Source: Onthophagus taurus (Eukaryota; Arthropoda; Insecta; Coleoptera; Scarabaeidae). Taken from it: 64,000 bases of DNA. The position numbers and the translations under genes were made by a program. The notes beneath the pieces were generated by a model, which had not been told where the DNA came from, ran no database searches, and saw only the letters and a list, made by a program, of their open reading frames with translations. Below, piece after piece: positions 48,645 through 60,400 of the stretch. The stretch lies in assembly GCF_036711975.1 (NCBI RefSeq), contig NC_091975.1:1366501-1430500 (forward strand), read 5' to 3'. Position 1 is the stretch's first letter. Each line of letters begins with the position of its first letter.

Positions 48645-48885
48645 CACCCCAATAAAGATTTTGGAAGAACAGCAAAAAATTTATGGAATATTATTCGTCA
48701 TTCGACATTAAATTAATCTATATCTCAAAAAGGAAAACAGATGGGAGAAATAATTTATATAAAAAACATTTATTATCAACCCAAAGAATAGATTTGAAGT
48801 GTATATTTAAAGCTGTGAGTCAGGTTTACCAACCAACCCAACTTAAAAGCAAAGAAGTCTATATATGTCGTTTTCGATATTAAAC
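48645..48885 (+). repeat. Left part of ~172-bp satellite (family S172b), before the transposon
   Basis: ATATCTCAAAAAGGAAAACAGATGGGAGAAATAATTTATAT ... AGTCCATATATGTCGTTTTCGATATTAAAC is one full and one partial unit of the same satellite found at 52273-54620. Confidence 0.85.
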
Positions 48886-48888
48886 TAA

Positions 48889-51800
48889 CAAGGGAAGTGT
48901 CACAACTGTGTCTCACCGATTTCGATGCAATTTGGTACAGTCATAGAATGGGCCAAAATAAGGTTCGCACATTTTTTTATACGTGCGGTAAAAGCCCCTG
49001 GGGCGAGTTATAAGGGTTGAAAGTTTGGAGAAAAAGTACGTTTTCACTTATATTTTGAAAACGAAAAGTGCTATCAAAATTTGGTAAATTGTAACTGATA
49101 TTCATTTTAAAAGAGCTTTCTTTTGATGTGTCACACATATAGCAGAGGGTTAAAAAGGGCGAACTACCCCTATTTTTTTGGAATTATTTAAAAACCACCC
49201 TATCGATTTTGGCGGCATTAAGTATACTTCTAGTGCGTTCAAAAATATTAGTTAAGGGTTTTTTCCCATTCGCCCTAGATCAACCCCAGCGAAGTTACGG
49301 GGGTTAACATGTAAGCACTTTTCGTAAGAATGATGTGATAAAATTGTCAGGTATTTTGAAAATACTTTAAACAAAACCGTAAATTAGTCGCACAATAAAA
49401 TGTTTAGTGTAAAATAAGGCATAATACACCATATAGGGGTTGTTGGGGTTATCCACCCCCTTAAAAATTAATTCTATCCCGGGCGTTATTTGTCGATTAC
49501 GGCGAAATTTGGTACTGTGTTTGTTTTATATTTGAAGTAAAAATTTTTGAAAATGGTTATAAGGGTTACAAATTAGGGGTAGTTTTTTGTTTATACCTCG
49601 AAGATGAAAACTGCCATCGTAACTGTGGTATTGTTTTTTAAAAATCTATCTATCGATGTTCCACGAGGTAAACTACCCTCATTTTCTTTAAATAATAAAT
49701 ATAAAACTACTAGATAAATAAGATATTTTATTTATTTATGAGTTAAAAAGCAACTGACAAAAAAAATAGTTCAATATACCAAAGAAGTTTATTCTACATT
49801 ACTAATTGACGTTTTTTATGTATTATATTAATTTTCAATATTAAATTTATTTTTATTCTACGTAGTGTTGGCAAAAATGAAAGTCGTGGAAAAAATGTTT
49901 TAAACATAAGGATTTTTTACACCATGCACATGTTATGACCGCTATATCCCCACAGATATCACACGTTGGCTTCTCACTCGAAAAGCAAACTTCCACGGGA
50001 TTTTCAAAATGGTCTGGTCTCTCCTCTATATAGCCACTTGCAAACCATGCGTATTTAAAAACATTTATAAACCGAGGGGAAGCCAACTGGTTATGCGTCA
50101 ACGATTGCAATTTTAATATGTTATCCCTCTGATGTAAATTGACATCATACTGGTAAAGAATAATCTGATCAGAGAATCTTCTAATAAAATTTTTCCATAT
50201 TCTGAAACCAAATACATCTAGGGGCTGTATTTGACCTGTTGTCCCTGCAGGTATAGATAAATGTTTAAAATTAGTACCTGATGGAGTTATTTCACTAATA
50301 ACTTCAGGACAATGGCCACTCCAAGAATCTAATAATAATAATGATTTAGAACCAGTATTTGGAAAATATACATTTTGGAGCCAATTTTTCATGTGTTCTG
50401 AAGTTAACTTTCCAGATTTTGATGCCAAAACGTATATATTGTCTGCTTTAAACATTGTATTTGCTACCCTCGGTCCAAAGCTGCCAGAGGGTTCTTTTAA
50501 AACAATAAAAAGTGGAGAAAGAAGTTTCCCATCAGCAGATATTACGGGTTGAATTGTGTAACTGTGCGTTGTAGATGACACCGACTGGACCACACTTTCT
50601 ACGGTTTTAACTCCTAAATCGCTTAATGTTCTTCCCGAATGGAATTCCAAGTTAAAACCGCTCTGATCCGAATTGTAGGTGTTTTCAGGTCCATATATTT
50701 GGATTTGTAGCTTTGCCTCTTTAACGAAATCTTTTGCTAAAGTTTTTACTCGATCAACATTTCCAATTTGTTTTTGGGATAGAAATTTTGTTATTTTTCG
50801 GCTTACTAACCGATTTGCTTTCTTAAAACGTTGCACCCAGCTATGAGATGCTTTGAACAGTTGAGGAGATAAATTCTTTTCATTTCTAGCTTGTATAGCC
50901 CATCTGCGTATATCAATATCATGTAGTGGCAATTTATTATCTACGGCGGCTCTCGCTTGATTAATTACAAATTCGGTAATTTCTGCTAATTTTTCTTTGT
51001 ATGTCCCTCTTTCTTCAATATATTTAGACCATCTGTGCAATTGGGTCTTTGACGTTACTTTTCGGTATTTGTTTTTTACGGTTTCTAGTTTCAAATAACC
51101 TTTCTTCCCACTTGTCCAGTAATTTACCGCCTCTAATTTGTACTCGTAGTCGATGTCATCCTTCAATGGACAATGAGCATCAGTATCTTCTACAAACCTG
51201 TCAGTTGTATCCTGGTCTTCAATAATTTGCTGACCGTCATTGATGCCATTGGATGAATCGAAAATTAATACAGTTTCGTCTTCAATTTGCATATTGTAGT
51301 CTTCCATACTTTCCATTAAAATACGCTGTATATTTTCTTTTAAACTAACTTCTGCTTCATTTACAGGAGTCTGGGGAATATTCATAACAGTAAAAACTGT
51401 CATTAGCAAATTTAAAACGTTTATTGGGTTTATTGTAACCATTGCTTCTGTCAGTTGCTCTGAAACTAAAATCTACCCACTGGGCACACGTTCTTTTATA
51501 CTAGAAAAAACTATTTTGAGAAATGACCTTTAGCAAGCGGCACTAAAAAAACAAATATTGTGCCAAAATTTTTTTGGTAGGTGTATTTTTGGCAACATTA
51601 TGTAGAATAAAAATAAACTAATAAACTATATAAAACAAACACAGTACCAAATTTCGCCGTAATCAACAAGTAATGCCCGGGATAGAATTAATTTTTAAGG
51701 GGGTGGTTAACCCCAACCACCCCTAAATGGTGTATTATGCCTTATTTTACATTAAACATTTTATTGTGCGACTAATTTACGGTTTTGTTAAAGTATTTTC

Positions 51801-52269
51801 AAAATACCTGACAATTTTATCACATCATTCTTACGAAAAGTGGTTACATGTTAACCCCCGTAACTTCGCTGGGGATGATCTAGAGCGAATGGGAAAAAAC
51901 CCTTAACTAATATTTTTGAACGTGCTGGAAGTATACTTAATGCCGCCAAAATCGATAGGGTGGTTTTTAAATAATTCCAAAAAAATAGGGGTAGTTCGCC
52001 CTTCTTAACCCTCTGGTATATGTGTGATACATCAAAAGAAAGCTCTTTTAAAATGAATATCAGTTACAATTTACCAAATTTTGATAGCACTTTTCATTTT
52101 TAAAATATAAGTGAAAACGTACTTTTTCTCCAAACTTTCAACCCCTATAACTCGCCCCAGGGGCTTTTACCGCACGTATAAAAAAATGTACGAACCTTAT
52201 TTTGGCCCATTCTATGACTGTACCAAATTGCATCGAAATCGGTGAGACACAGTTGTGACACTTCCCTTG
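48889..52269 (-). mobile_element. 3.38-kb DDE transposon with ~640-bp terminal inverted repeats
   Basis: The left end (48889-49530) starts CAAGGGAAGTGTCACAACTG. The right end (51629-52269) is its reverse complement, with few differences by eye. The flanking TAA at 48886-48888 and at 52270-52272 is a 3-bp target duplication. The satellite consensus at this point is ATTAAATTAAGTTATAAC, so the uninterrupted site can be inferred and includes one TAA. Between the TIRs is one transposase gene on the minus strand. The close match between TIRs and the open transposase frame suggest recent activity. Confidence 0.92.
49853..51442 (-). CDS. DDE-superfamily transposase (DDE_1/CENP-B-like type)
   Basis: One open frame of 529 aa from ATG at 51442. 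The N-terminal ~100 residues are acidic. A helix-turn-helix-like segment follows (DYEYKLEAVNYWTSGKKGYL ... QLHRWSKYI), then a second CENP-B/Tc5-like DNA-binding segment (ARNEKNLSPQLFKASHSWVQ). The catalytic core has Asp in YNSDQSGFNLEF, Asp in LLLLDSWSGHCPE and Asp in QIQPLDVFGFRIWK, as in pogo/Tigger/jerky-type DDE_1 proteins. A C-terminal zinc-binding-like segment has the spacing CxxC ... CxxC ... H ... H ... C (CDICGDIAVITCAWCKK onward). It cuts and joins element ends. The 3-bp TAA duplication and very long TIRs do not fit a typical pogo element (TA duplication), so the exact superfamily is left open. Confidence 0.88.
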   Translation of the reverse strand: MVTINPINVLNLLMTVFTVMNIPQTPVNEAEVSLKENIQRILMESMEDYNMQIEDETVLIFDSSNGINDGQQIIEDQDTTDRFVEDTDAHCPLKDDIDYEYKLEAVNYWTSGKKGYLKLETVKNKYRKVTSKTQLHRWSKYIEERGTYKEKLAEITEFVINQARAAVDNKLPLHDIDIRRWAIQARNEKNLSPQLFKASHSWVQRFKKANRLVSRKITKFLSQKQIGNVDRVKTLAKDFVKEAKLQIQIYGPENTYNSDQSGFNLEFHSGRTLSDLGVKTVESVVQSVSSTTHSYTIQPVISADGKLLSPLFIVLKEPSGSFGPRVANTMFKADNIYVLASKSGKLTSEHMKNWLQNVYFPNTGSKSLLLLDSWSGHCPEVISEITPSGTNFKHLSIPAGTTGQIQPLDVFGFRIWKNFIRRFSDQIILYQYDVNLHQRDNILKLQSLTHNQLASPRFINVFKYAWFASGYIEERPDHFENPVEVCFSSEKPTCDICGDIAVITCAWCKKSLCLKHFFHDFHFCQHYVE

Positions 52270-52272
52270 TAA

Positions 52273-54620
52273 GTTATAATTCAAAAAATAAAAGAGATGG
52301 GAGAAATAATTTATGTCAAAAACATTTATTATGAACCAAAAGAATAGATCTGAAGCGTATATTTAAAGCTGTGAGTCAGGTTTACCAACCAACCCAGCTT
52401 AAAAGCAAAAAAGTCCATATATGTCATTTTCGATATTAAATTAAGTTATAACTCAAAAAATAAAAGAGGTGGGAGAAATAATTTATATCAAAAACGTTTA
52501 TTATCAACCCAAAGAATAGATTTGAAGTGTATGTTTAAAGCTGTGAGTCAGGTTTACCAACCAACCCAGCATAAAAGCAAAGAAGTCCATATTTGTCGTT
52601 TTCGACAATAAATCAAGTTATAATTCAAAAAGCAAAAAAGATGGGAAAAATGATTTATGTCAAAAACGTTTATTATCAACCCAAAGAATAGATTTGAAGT
52701 GTATATTTAAAGCTGTGAGTCAGGTTTACCAACCAAACCCAGTTTAAAAGCAAACAAGTCCATATTTGTCGTTTTCGACAATAAATCAAGTTATAATTCA
52801 AAAAGCAAAAAAGATGGGAGAAATAATTTATGTCAAAAACGTTTATTATCAACTCAAAGAATAGATTTGAAGCGTATATTTAAAGCTGTGAGTCAGGTTT
52901 ACTACCAACCCAGTTTAAAAGCAAAGAAGTCCTTATTTGTCGTTTTCGACAATAAATGAAGTTATAACTCAAAAAGCAAAAAAGATGGGACAAATAATTT
53001 ATATCAAAAACATTTATTATCAACCCAAAGAATAGATTTGAAGTGTATATTGAAAGTTGTGAGTCAGGTTCACCAACCCAACCCAGCTTAAAAGCAAAAA
53101 AGTCCATATATGGCATTTTCGATATTAAATTAAGTTATAACTCAAAAAATAAAAGAGGTGGGAGAAATAATTTATATCAAAAACGTTTATTATCAACCCA
53201 AAGAATAGATTTGAAGTGTATATTTAAAGCTGTGAGTCAGGTTTACCAACTAACCCAGCTTAAAAGCAAAGAAGTCCATATTTGTCGTTTTCGACAATAA
53301 ATCAAGTCATAATTCATAAAGCAAAAAAGATGGGAGAAATGATTTATATCAAAAACATTTATTATCAACCCAAGAATACATTTGAAGCGTATATTTAAAG
53401 CTGTGACTCACGTTTACCAACCAAACCCAGTTTAAAAGCAAACAAGTCCATATTTGTCGTTTTCGACAATAAATCAAGTTATAATTCAAAAAGCAAAAAA
53501 GATGGGAAAAATGATTTATGTCAAAAACGTTTATTATCAAGTCAAAGAATAGATTTGAAGTGTATATTTAAAGCTGTGAGTCAGGTTTACCAACCAAACC
53601 AGTTTAAAAGCAAAGAAGTCCATATTTGTCGTTTTCGACAATAAATGAAGTTATAACTCAAAAAGTAAAAAAGATGGAACAAATAATTTATATCAAAAAC
53701 ATTTATTATCAACCCAAAGAATAGATTTGAAGCGTATATTTAAAGCTGTGAGTCAGGTTCACCAACCAAACCCAGCTTAAAAGCAAAAAGGTCCATATAT
53801 GTCATTTTCGATATTAAATTAAGTTATAATTCAAAAAATAAAAGAGATGGGAGAAATAATTTATATCAAAAACGTTTATTATCAACCCAAGGAATAGATT
53901 TGAAGTGTATATTTAAAGCTGTGAGTCAGGTTCACCAACCAACCCAGCTTAAAAGCAAAGAAGTCCATATTTGTCGTTTTCGACAATAAATCAAGTCATA
54001 ATTCATAAAGCAAAAAAGATGGGAGAAATGATTTATATCAAAAACATTTATTATCAACCCAAGAATACATTTAAAGCGTATATTTAAAGCTGTGACTCAC
54101 GTTTACCAACCAAACCCAATTTAAAAGCAAAAAGGTCCATATATGTCATTTTTGATATTAAATTAAGTTATAACTCAAAAAATAAAAGAGGTGGGAGAAA
54201 TAATTTATATCAAAAACGTTTATTATCAACCCAAAGAATAGATTTGAAGTGTATATTTAAAGCTGTGAGTCAGGTTTACCAACCAACCCAGTTTAAAAGC
54301 AAAGAAGTCCATATTTGTCGTTGTCGACAATAAATGAAGTTATAACTCAAAAAGCAAAAAAGATGGAACAAATAATTTATATTAAAAACATTTATTATCA
54401 ACCCCAAGCGTAGATTTGAAGTGTATATTTAAAGCTAGGAGTCAGGTTTACCAACCAACCCAAGTTAAAATCAAAGACGTTCATATTTATCGGTTTCAAC
54501 AATAAATCAAGTTATATCTCAAAAAGGAAAAATATTTATTACCAACCCCAAAGAATAGATTTGAAGCGTATATTTACAGCTGAGAGTCAGGTTTACCAAC
54601 CAAACCTAGCTAAAAGAAGC
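52273..54620 (+). repeat. ~172-bp satellite array (family S172b), right of the transposon, about 13 units
   Basis: GTGAGTCAGGTTTACCAACC recurs at 52371, 52543, 52715 and 52888 and onward (steps 172-173). Two unit types alternate irregularly: GTCATTTTCGATATTAAATTAAG ... AATAAAAGAGGTGGG and GTCGTTTTCGACAATAAATCAAG ... GCAAAAAAGATGGG. The last units (54340-54620) are diverged and shorter. Confidence 0.95.
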
Positions 54621-54629
54621 AAAGAAGTC

Positions 54630-54890
54630 CATATATATATTTAATTTAATTTAATTTAATTTGCCCAAAAAGAAATATACATATAAAGTATATACATATC
54701 ATATACATATATATATATATATAGGGTACAGCATAGGTGATTACTAGAAAACTAGAAAACTAGAAAACCAAAAATAAATACATATATATCAAAGTAATAA
54801 CCAACAAAATAAAAATAAAATAAAAATAAAAATATATATATATGTATATAAAAAAATATATATATATATATGTGAATATATATGTCGTTT
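54630..54890. repeat. Compound microsatellite region (AATTT, TA, CTAGAAAA, AAATA)
   Basis: Contains (TTTAA)n at 54640-54662, (TA)n near 54704-54722, three CTAGAAAA copies near 54745-54770, (AAATA)n near 54805-54835 and further (TA)n to 54880. It closes the satellite array; one partial satellite unit follows at 54885-54960. Confidence 0.8.
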
Positions 54891-54960
54891 TCGACATTAA
54901 ATCAAGTTATAACTCAAAATGTAAAAGAGATAGGTGAAGTAATTTATAATATTTATAACA

Positions 54961-56689
54961 AAAACAATCAGTCTAAGCTAGCTAAGCTGTGACACAAGTT
55001 ATAAAGTGCAATTTTTCTTTGTTGTCAATTAAATGTGACCATGTCAGCGCAATAATTTCAAGAATTCTTCTTGGTAGTTTCTAAGACTTTAAAGTCTTAA
55101 AATAGAAGGATACTAGGATATAAAGTAATAATCGTGATGAAATCTAAAATAAGCAGATTAAGAGAATAATTGAATAAGATAGTTTCATTCAATTTAAATT
55201 TAGATAATTATTTTAATTATTTGTGTTACGTTCGTATAATGATATACGTAACAGTACCAATTTGGGTAAAATAATCCAAACGTAGTGTTCTAATCGTCCC
55301 ATTTGCAATGTAAAGAGCGTTTTGTGTGTGTAACAGCGTACGCGCTCCAGATAATTGCGCCGTTAACGGCGTCTCGGACGTGTACGAACCGATCTGGTTC
55401 GCTTGCATCGCCTCCATTAAATTAGACCTTTTCTTAGTTCTTTGCCAAGAAAGTACGATCGGCATAAATCTCCCGCTGGTAATGGAACGGCGCAGCGGCG
55501 ACCGCTCGAAATATAACCAACTTTCAAATCCAATTAAAAGTGCCACAAGATCGACCCTGTCTACTACTTTGTAATTGTTATTTGACCGGAAACCAAAACG
55601 GCGCCTCTCCGAAATGCGAAAGGAAACGGGGCGGCGGCTCGTTAGTTATGATTATGAAAGTGAGAAGTCGAAATCTGCAATGCAAGTTGATGCAGAGATC
55701 GCCGCGACGAGACGATGTAGGTCGTAGATCATCTCAGTTTGTACTTTTAGAACTTCATAAATTAACACACCTGACTGTTGAATAGTATTAAGTGACGACG
55801 TGTTCGCTTTAATCTTAATCGAAAATTAATTATAAAGACTCCATTTTTTTCAATTAACTTTATCAAATCATTTTATACGTTGATGATTATCTTAAATGAA
55901 GACCAACAGTAGTAAATTTCCAATCTGCCATCCTGAAACGAGCATCTGGTAGCTAATGGTACTGCTGTTCTTCGCATACTCGGCTTTTCTCGTCCCGTTA
56001 AATGGTACGGTTTGCACGCGTATCTACACGTGGAACGCAATCCTATTCGCTGTGCAATCCTCGGCACACGCTCCCGAAGTAAGCGGGAGAGGTAGAAGGA
56101 AAGTAGTGTGGCCCCGAAGAAGAGTTGTCTTCAGTTGCCGGCAAAGAGTCGCGAACGGCCGCCGTTTCGCTATAATATAATAACAGTGCCACTGTGTCAC
56201 AGAAAATGACAACTTCGAGAAGTGCACCGTTGCGACGTGACAGTTCAAGTCATCAGGCAGAGCGAATATCGATGATTGCCCGGTGATCCACATTCTAGAA
56301 ATAATTGTAAGCTTGTTTGTCACCATTTTTGTTTCGTCTCTTTCCCCGCATTTAGAATTCGCCTATTTAATGATTTTCTTTACGACTATGTCCGACGTGG
56401 AACGTGGAGAGAAAGAGGAGAGTCTCTAAACGCTTAATTGTTTAGGCCTTCTTCTTTGGCCTGTATAAGTAGATAATCGTTACTTGATTGGTTCATTAAA
56501 TAGAGAATCGGAAATCGATTCAGTTTTCTTATCTTTAATTATTATTATGCATTATTAGCTGCAATAAATTTAATTATTTATCAATAATTTCACAAAAAAA
56601 AATTTTTTACAACATACAACCGATAAGCACTACTATATAAACCAAAATCGAACGATACAAATTCATACAATCGTGCTTCATCGTCCAAA
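54961..56689. other. Intergenic DNA with GC-richer block 55.2-56.45 kb
   Basis: From about 55230 to 56450 the DNA is GC-richer and CpG-containing, with several overlapping short frames on both strands (for example 55226-55546 minus, 55956-56180 plus, 56024-56326 minus). None resembles a protein family. I read this as unique, possibly regulatory DNA upstream of the acetyltransferase gene. Confidence 0.4.
56632..56642 (+). promoter_or_regulatory. TATA box of acetyltransferase gene 1
   Basis: CTATATAAACC lies about 50 bp upstream of the ATG at 56690, as expected for a short-leader TATA promoter. Confidence 0.6.
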
Positions 56690-57367
56690 ATGCATCTTGT
56701 AATTAAAAACGCCACGATGTCCCTAGCCGTTCGTAACTTCAACATTGGAGTGGTAAGCTGCAGTGATACATCAAAAATTATCAACTTCCTCGAAAAACAT
56801 TACTTCCCACACGCCTCCCTATGGAAATACGCCAACATCCAAAACACCCCGGACGTATTAGAAACTCTAAAAAAATTCTGGACGACCGCTTTAAGTCAAA
56901 ACATTTCCGTTGTTATCACCGATGAAAATGAGGAAATCGTCGGGTTATCTTGCAACATCGTAGTTCATAAACAAGCTGACATTAATTATGGATTAGATGA
57001 AACGATCAATAAGTTTCTTACCGAAGTTGGAAAGGAAATATATAAAAAATACGAAGATTTAGAACACTACTTCTATATCGTTTTTGTTGCTGTTCGTGAT
57101 GGTTTCGCTCATTTTAACCTGGAAAAGAGGTTGGTTAATTTCTCTAAAGGTGTAGCAGCCGATTTTGGAGTGAAAATTATCCGAATGGATGCGCACAATG
57201 TTGAGGAAGCCAAACGTGCCAAAAAAATTGGATTCAAACTGGTTTATGAGATTGAATATAACGATTACAAAGATGGTGAAAAGCAAGTTTTTTTGGGGGA
57301 TTCCCAAGATGTTTTTAGTGTGTTTACTATTAAGAGTAAGCACTGCCCATTTAGTTGTTTCTTATAA
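56690..57367 (+). CDS. GNAT-fold N-acetyltransferase (insect arylalkylamine NAT-like), copy 1
   Basis: Single exon, 225 aa. The layout fits GNAT enzymes that transfer acetyl from acetyl-CoA to amines. A beta strand pair with ISVVITDENEEIVGLSCNIV lies at about 72-91, the acetyl-CoA-binding region at about 131-150 (AVRDGFAHFNLEKRLVNFSK), and AKKIGFKLVYEIEYNDY at about 177-193, a C-terminal motif seen in insect aaNAT-like proteins. The usual (R/Q)xxGx(G/A) pyrophosphate loop is not preserved, so activity is uncertain. Related insect enzymes acetylate dopamine, serotonin or polyamines in cuticle tanning and neurotransmitter turnover; the substrate here is unknown. It faces its paralogue at 62.85-63.55 kb across a satellite array. 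Confidence 0.8.
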   Translation: MHLVIKNATMSLAVRNFNIGVVSCSDTSKIINFLEKHYFPHASLWKYANIQNTPDVLETLKKFWTTALSQNISVVITDENEEIVGLSCNIVVHKQADINYGLDETINKFLTEVGKEIYKKYEDLEHYFYIVFVAVRDGFAHFNLEKRLVNFSKGVAADFGVKIIRMDAHNVEEAKRAKKIGFKLVYEIEYNDYKDGEKQVFLGDSQDVFSVFTIKSKHCPFSCFL

Positions 57368-57439
57368 ATTTATATTGAAACATTTAATTTAATAAATAAA
57401 ATTAATAAAAAACCTCAAATTTATAAATTTGTAAAATAA

Positions 57440-60400
57440 TTAATTAACTTGGAAACTTAAAATTTGGTATAATCTTAAACATTCTTTTATAAACCTAAAA
57501 AGTTTCATTTCCTAATTTCAAACACTTTAGGAGAAAAAGTTTTTTGATTTCATTCTGGAAAAAGTAAATTTTTGAATATTTTTATAAATATAAGGTTCAT
57601 CTTGGAAACTTAGAATTTGGTATAACCTAATCTCAAACATTCTTTTATAGCTCCAAAAAAATTCAGGATTCAATTCAAACCCGTTTCGGAGAAAAAAACG
57701 TTTTTGTATGATCTTCTTTTCAAAAATCGTCAAATTGACATGTATGATTTTTAAATAACATTGCAGGAAAAACTGTTTATCCAAAATACTTAAAATTTGG
57801 TATACCCTAACCTCAAATATTCTTTTATAACACAAAAAAAAATTCAGGATTCAATTCAAACCCGTTTCGGAGAAAGAAACATTTTTGTATAAACTTCTTT
57901 TCAAAAATCGTCAAATTGACATGTATGATTTTTAAATAACGTTGTAGGAAAAACTGTTTACCCAAAATACTTAAAATTTGGTATAACCTAACCTCAAATA
58001 TTCTTTTATAACTCCAAAAAATTTCAGGATTCAATTCAAACCCGTTTCGGAGAAAGAAACGTTTTTGTATAAACTTCTTTTCAAAAATCGTCAAATTGAC
58101 ATATATGATTTTTAAATAACGTTGTAGGAAAAACTGTTTACTCAAAATACTTAAAATTTGGCATAACCTAAACTCAAATATTTGTTTATAACTCCAAAAA
58201 ATTTCAGGATTCAATTCAAACCCGTTTCGGAGAAAGAAACGTTTTTGTATAAACTTCTTTTCAAAAATCGTCAAATTGACATATATGATTTTTAAATAAC
58301 GTTATAGGAAAAACTGTTTACCCAAAATACTTAAAATTTGGTATAACCTAACCTCAAATATTCTTTTATAACTCCAAAAAATTTCAGGATTCAATTCAAA
58401 CCCGTTTCGGAGAAAGAAACGTTTTTGTATAAACTTCTTTTCAAAAATCGTCAAATTGACATATATGATTTTTAAATAACGTTATAGGAAAAACTGTTTA
58501 CCCAAAATACTTAAAATTTGGTATAACCTAACCTCAAATATTCGTTTATAACTCCAAAAAAATTCAGGATTCAATTCAAACCCGTTTCGGAGAAAGAAAC
58601 GTTTTTGTATAATCTTCTTTTCAAAAATCGTCAAATTGACATATATGATTTTTAAATAACGTTGTAGGAAAAACTGTTTACCCAAAATACTTAAAATTTG
58701 GTATAACCTAAGCTCAAATATTCTTTTATAACACAAAAAAAATTCAGGATTCAATTCAAACCCGTGTCGGAGAAAGAAACGTTTTTGTATAAACTTCTTT
58801 TCAAAAATCCTCAAATTGACATATATGATTTTTAAATAACGTTGTAGGAAAAACTGCTCAGCCAAAATACTTCAAATTTGGCATAACCTAACCTCAAACA
58901 TTCTTTTATAACTCCAAAAAATTTCAGGATTCAATTCAAACCCGTTTCTGAGAAAGAAACGTTTTTGTATAAACTTCTTTTCAAAAATCGTCAAATTGAC
59001 ATATATGATTTTTAAATAACGTTATAGGAAAAACTGTTTACCCAAAATACTTAAAATTTGGTATACCGTAACCTCAAACATTCTTTTATAACTCCAAAAA
59101 ATTTCAGGATTCAATTCAAACCCGTTTCGGAGAAAGAAACGTTTTTGTATAAACTTCTTTTCAAAAATCGTCAAATTGACATATATGATTTTTAAATAAC
59201 GTTGTAGGAAAAACTGTTTACCCAAAATACTTAAAATTTGGTATAACCTAACCTCAAATATTCTTTTATAACTCCAAAAAATTTCAGGATTCAATTCAAA
59301 CCCGTTTCTGAGAAAGAAACGTTTTGGTATAAACTTCTTTTCAAAAATCGTCAAATTGACATATATGATTTTTAAATAACGTTGTAGGAAAAACTGTTTA
59401 ACCAAAATACTTAAAATTTGGTATAACCTAACCTCAAATATTCGGTTATAACACCAAAAAAATTCAGGATTCAATTCAAACCCGTTTCGGAGAAAGAAAC
59501 GTTTTTGTATAAACTTCTTTTCAAAAATCGTCAAATTGACATATATGATTTTTAAATAACGTTGTAGGAAAAACTGTTTATCCAAAATACTTAAAATTTG
59601 GTATAACCTAAACTCAAATATTCTTTTATAACTCCAAAAAAATTCAGGATTCAAATCAAACCCGTTTCGGAGAAAGAAACGTTTTTGTATAAACTTCTTT
59701 TCAAAAATCGTCAAATTGACATATATGATTTTTAAATACCGTTGTAGGAAAAACTGTTTACCCAAAATACTTAAAATTTGGTATAACCTAAACTCAAATA
59801 TTCTTTTATAACTCCAAAAAATTTCAGGATTCAATTCAAACCTGTTTCGTAGAAAGAAACATTTTTGTATAAACTTCTTTTCAAAAATCGTCAAATTGAC
59901 ATATATGATTTTTAAATAACGTTGTAGGAAAAACTGTTTACCCAAAATACTTAAAATTTGGCATAACCTAACCTCAAATATTCGTTTATAACTCCAAAAA
60001 ATTTCAGGATTCAATTCAAACCCGTTTCGGAGAAAGAAACGTTTTTGTATAAACTTCTTTTCAAAAATCGTCAAATTGACATTATATGATTTTCAAATAA
60101 TGTTGTAAGAAAAACTGCTCAGCCAAAATACTTCAAATTTGGCATAATCTAACCTCAAATATTCTTTTATAACTCCAAAAAAATTCAGTATTCAATTCAA
60201 ACCCGTTTCGGAGAAAGAAACGTTTTTGTATAAACTTCTTTTCAAAAATCGTCAAATTGACATATATGATTTTTAAATAACGTTGTAGGAAAAACTGTTT
60301 ACCCAAAATACTTAAAATTTGGTATAACCTAACCTCAAATATTCTTTTATAACTCCAAAAAATTTCAAGATTCAATTCAAACCCGTTTCGGAGAAAGAAA

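Noticed and set aside
52880-53540. Short frames in the 172-bp satellite on both strands
   Set aside because: They repeat with the satellite period and have no coding character.
59022-60074. 350-aa repeat protein as a real gene
   Set aside because: It is built only from 180-bp satellite units, shares frame breaks with other units, and has no domain or promoter; listed as a satellite instead.
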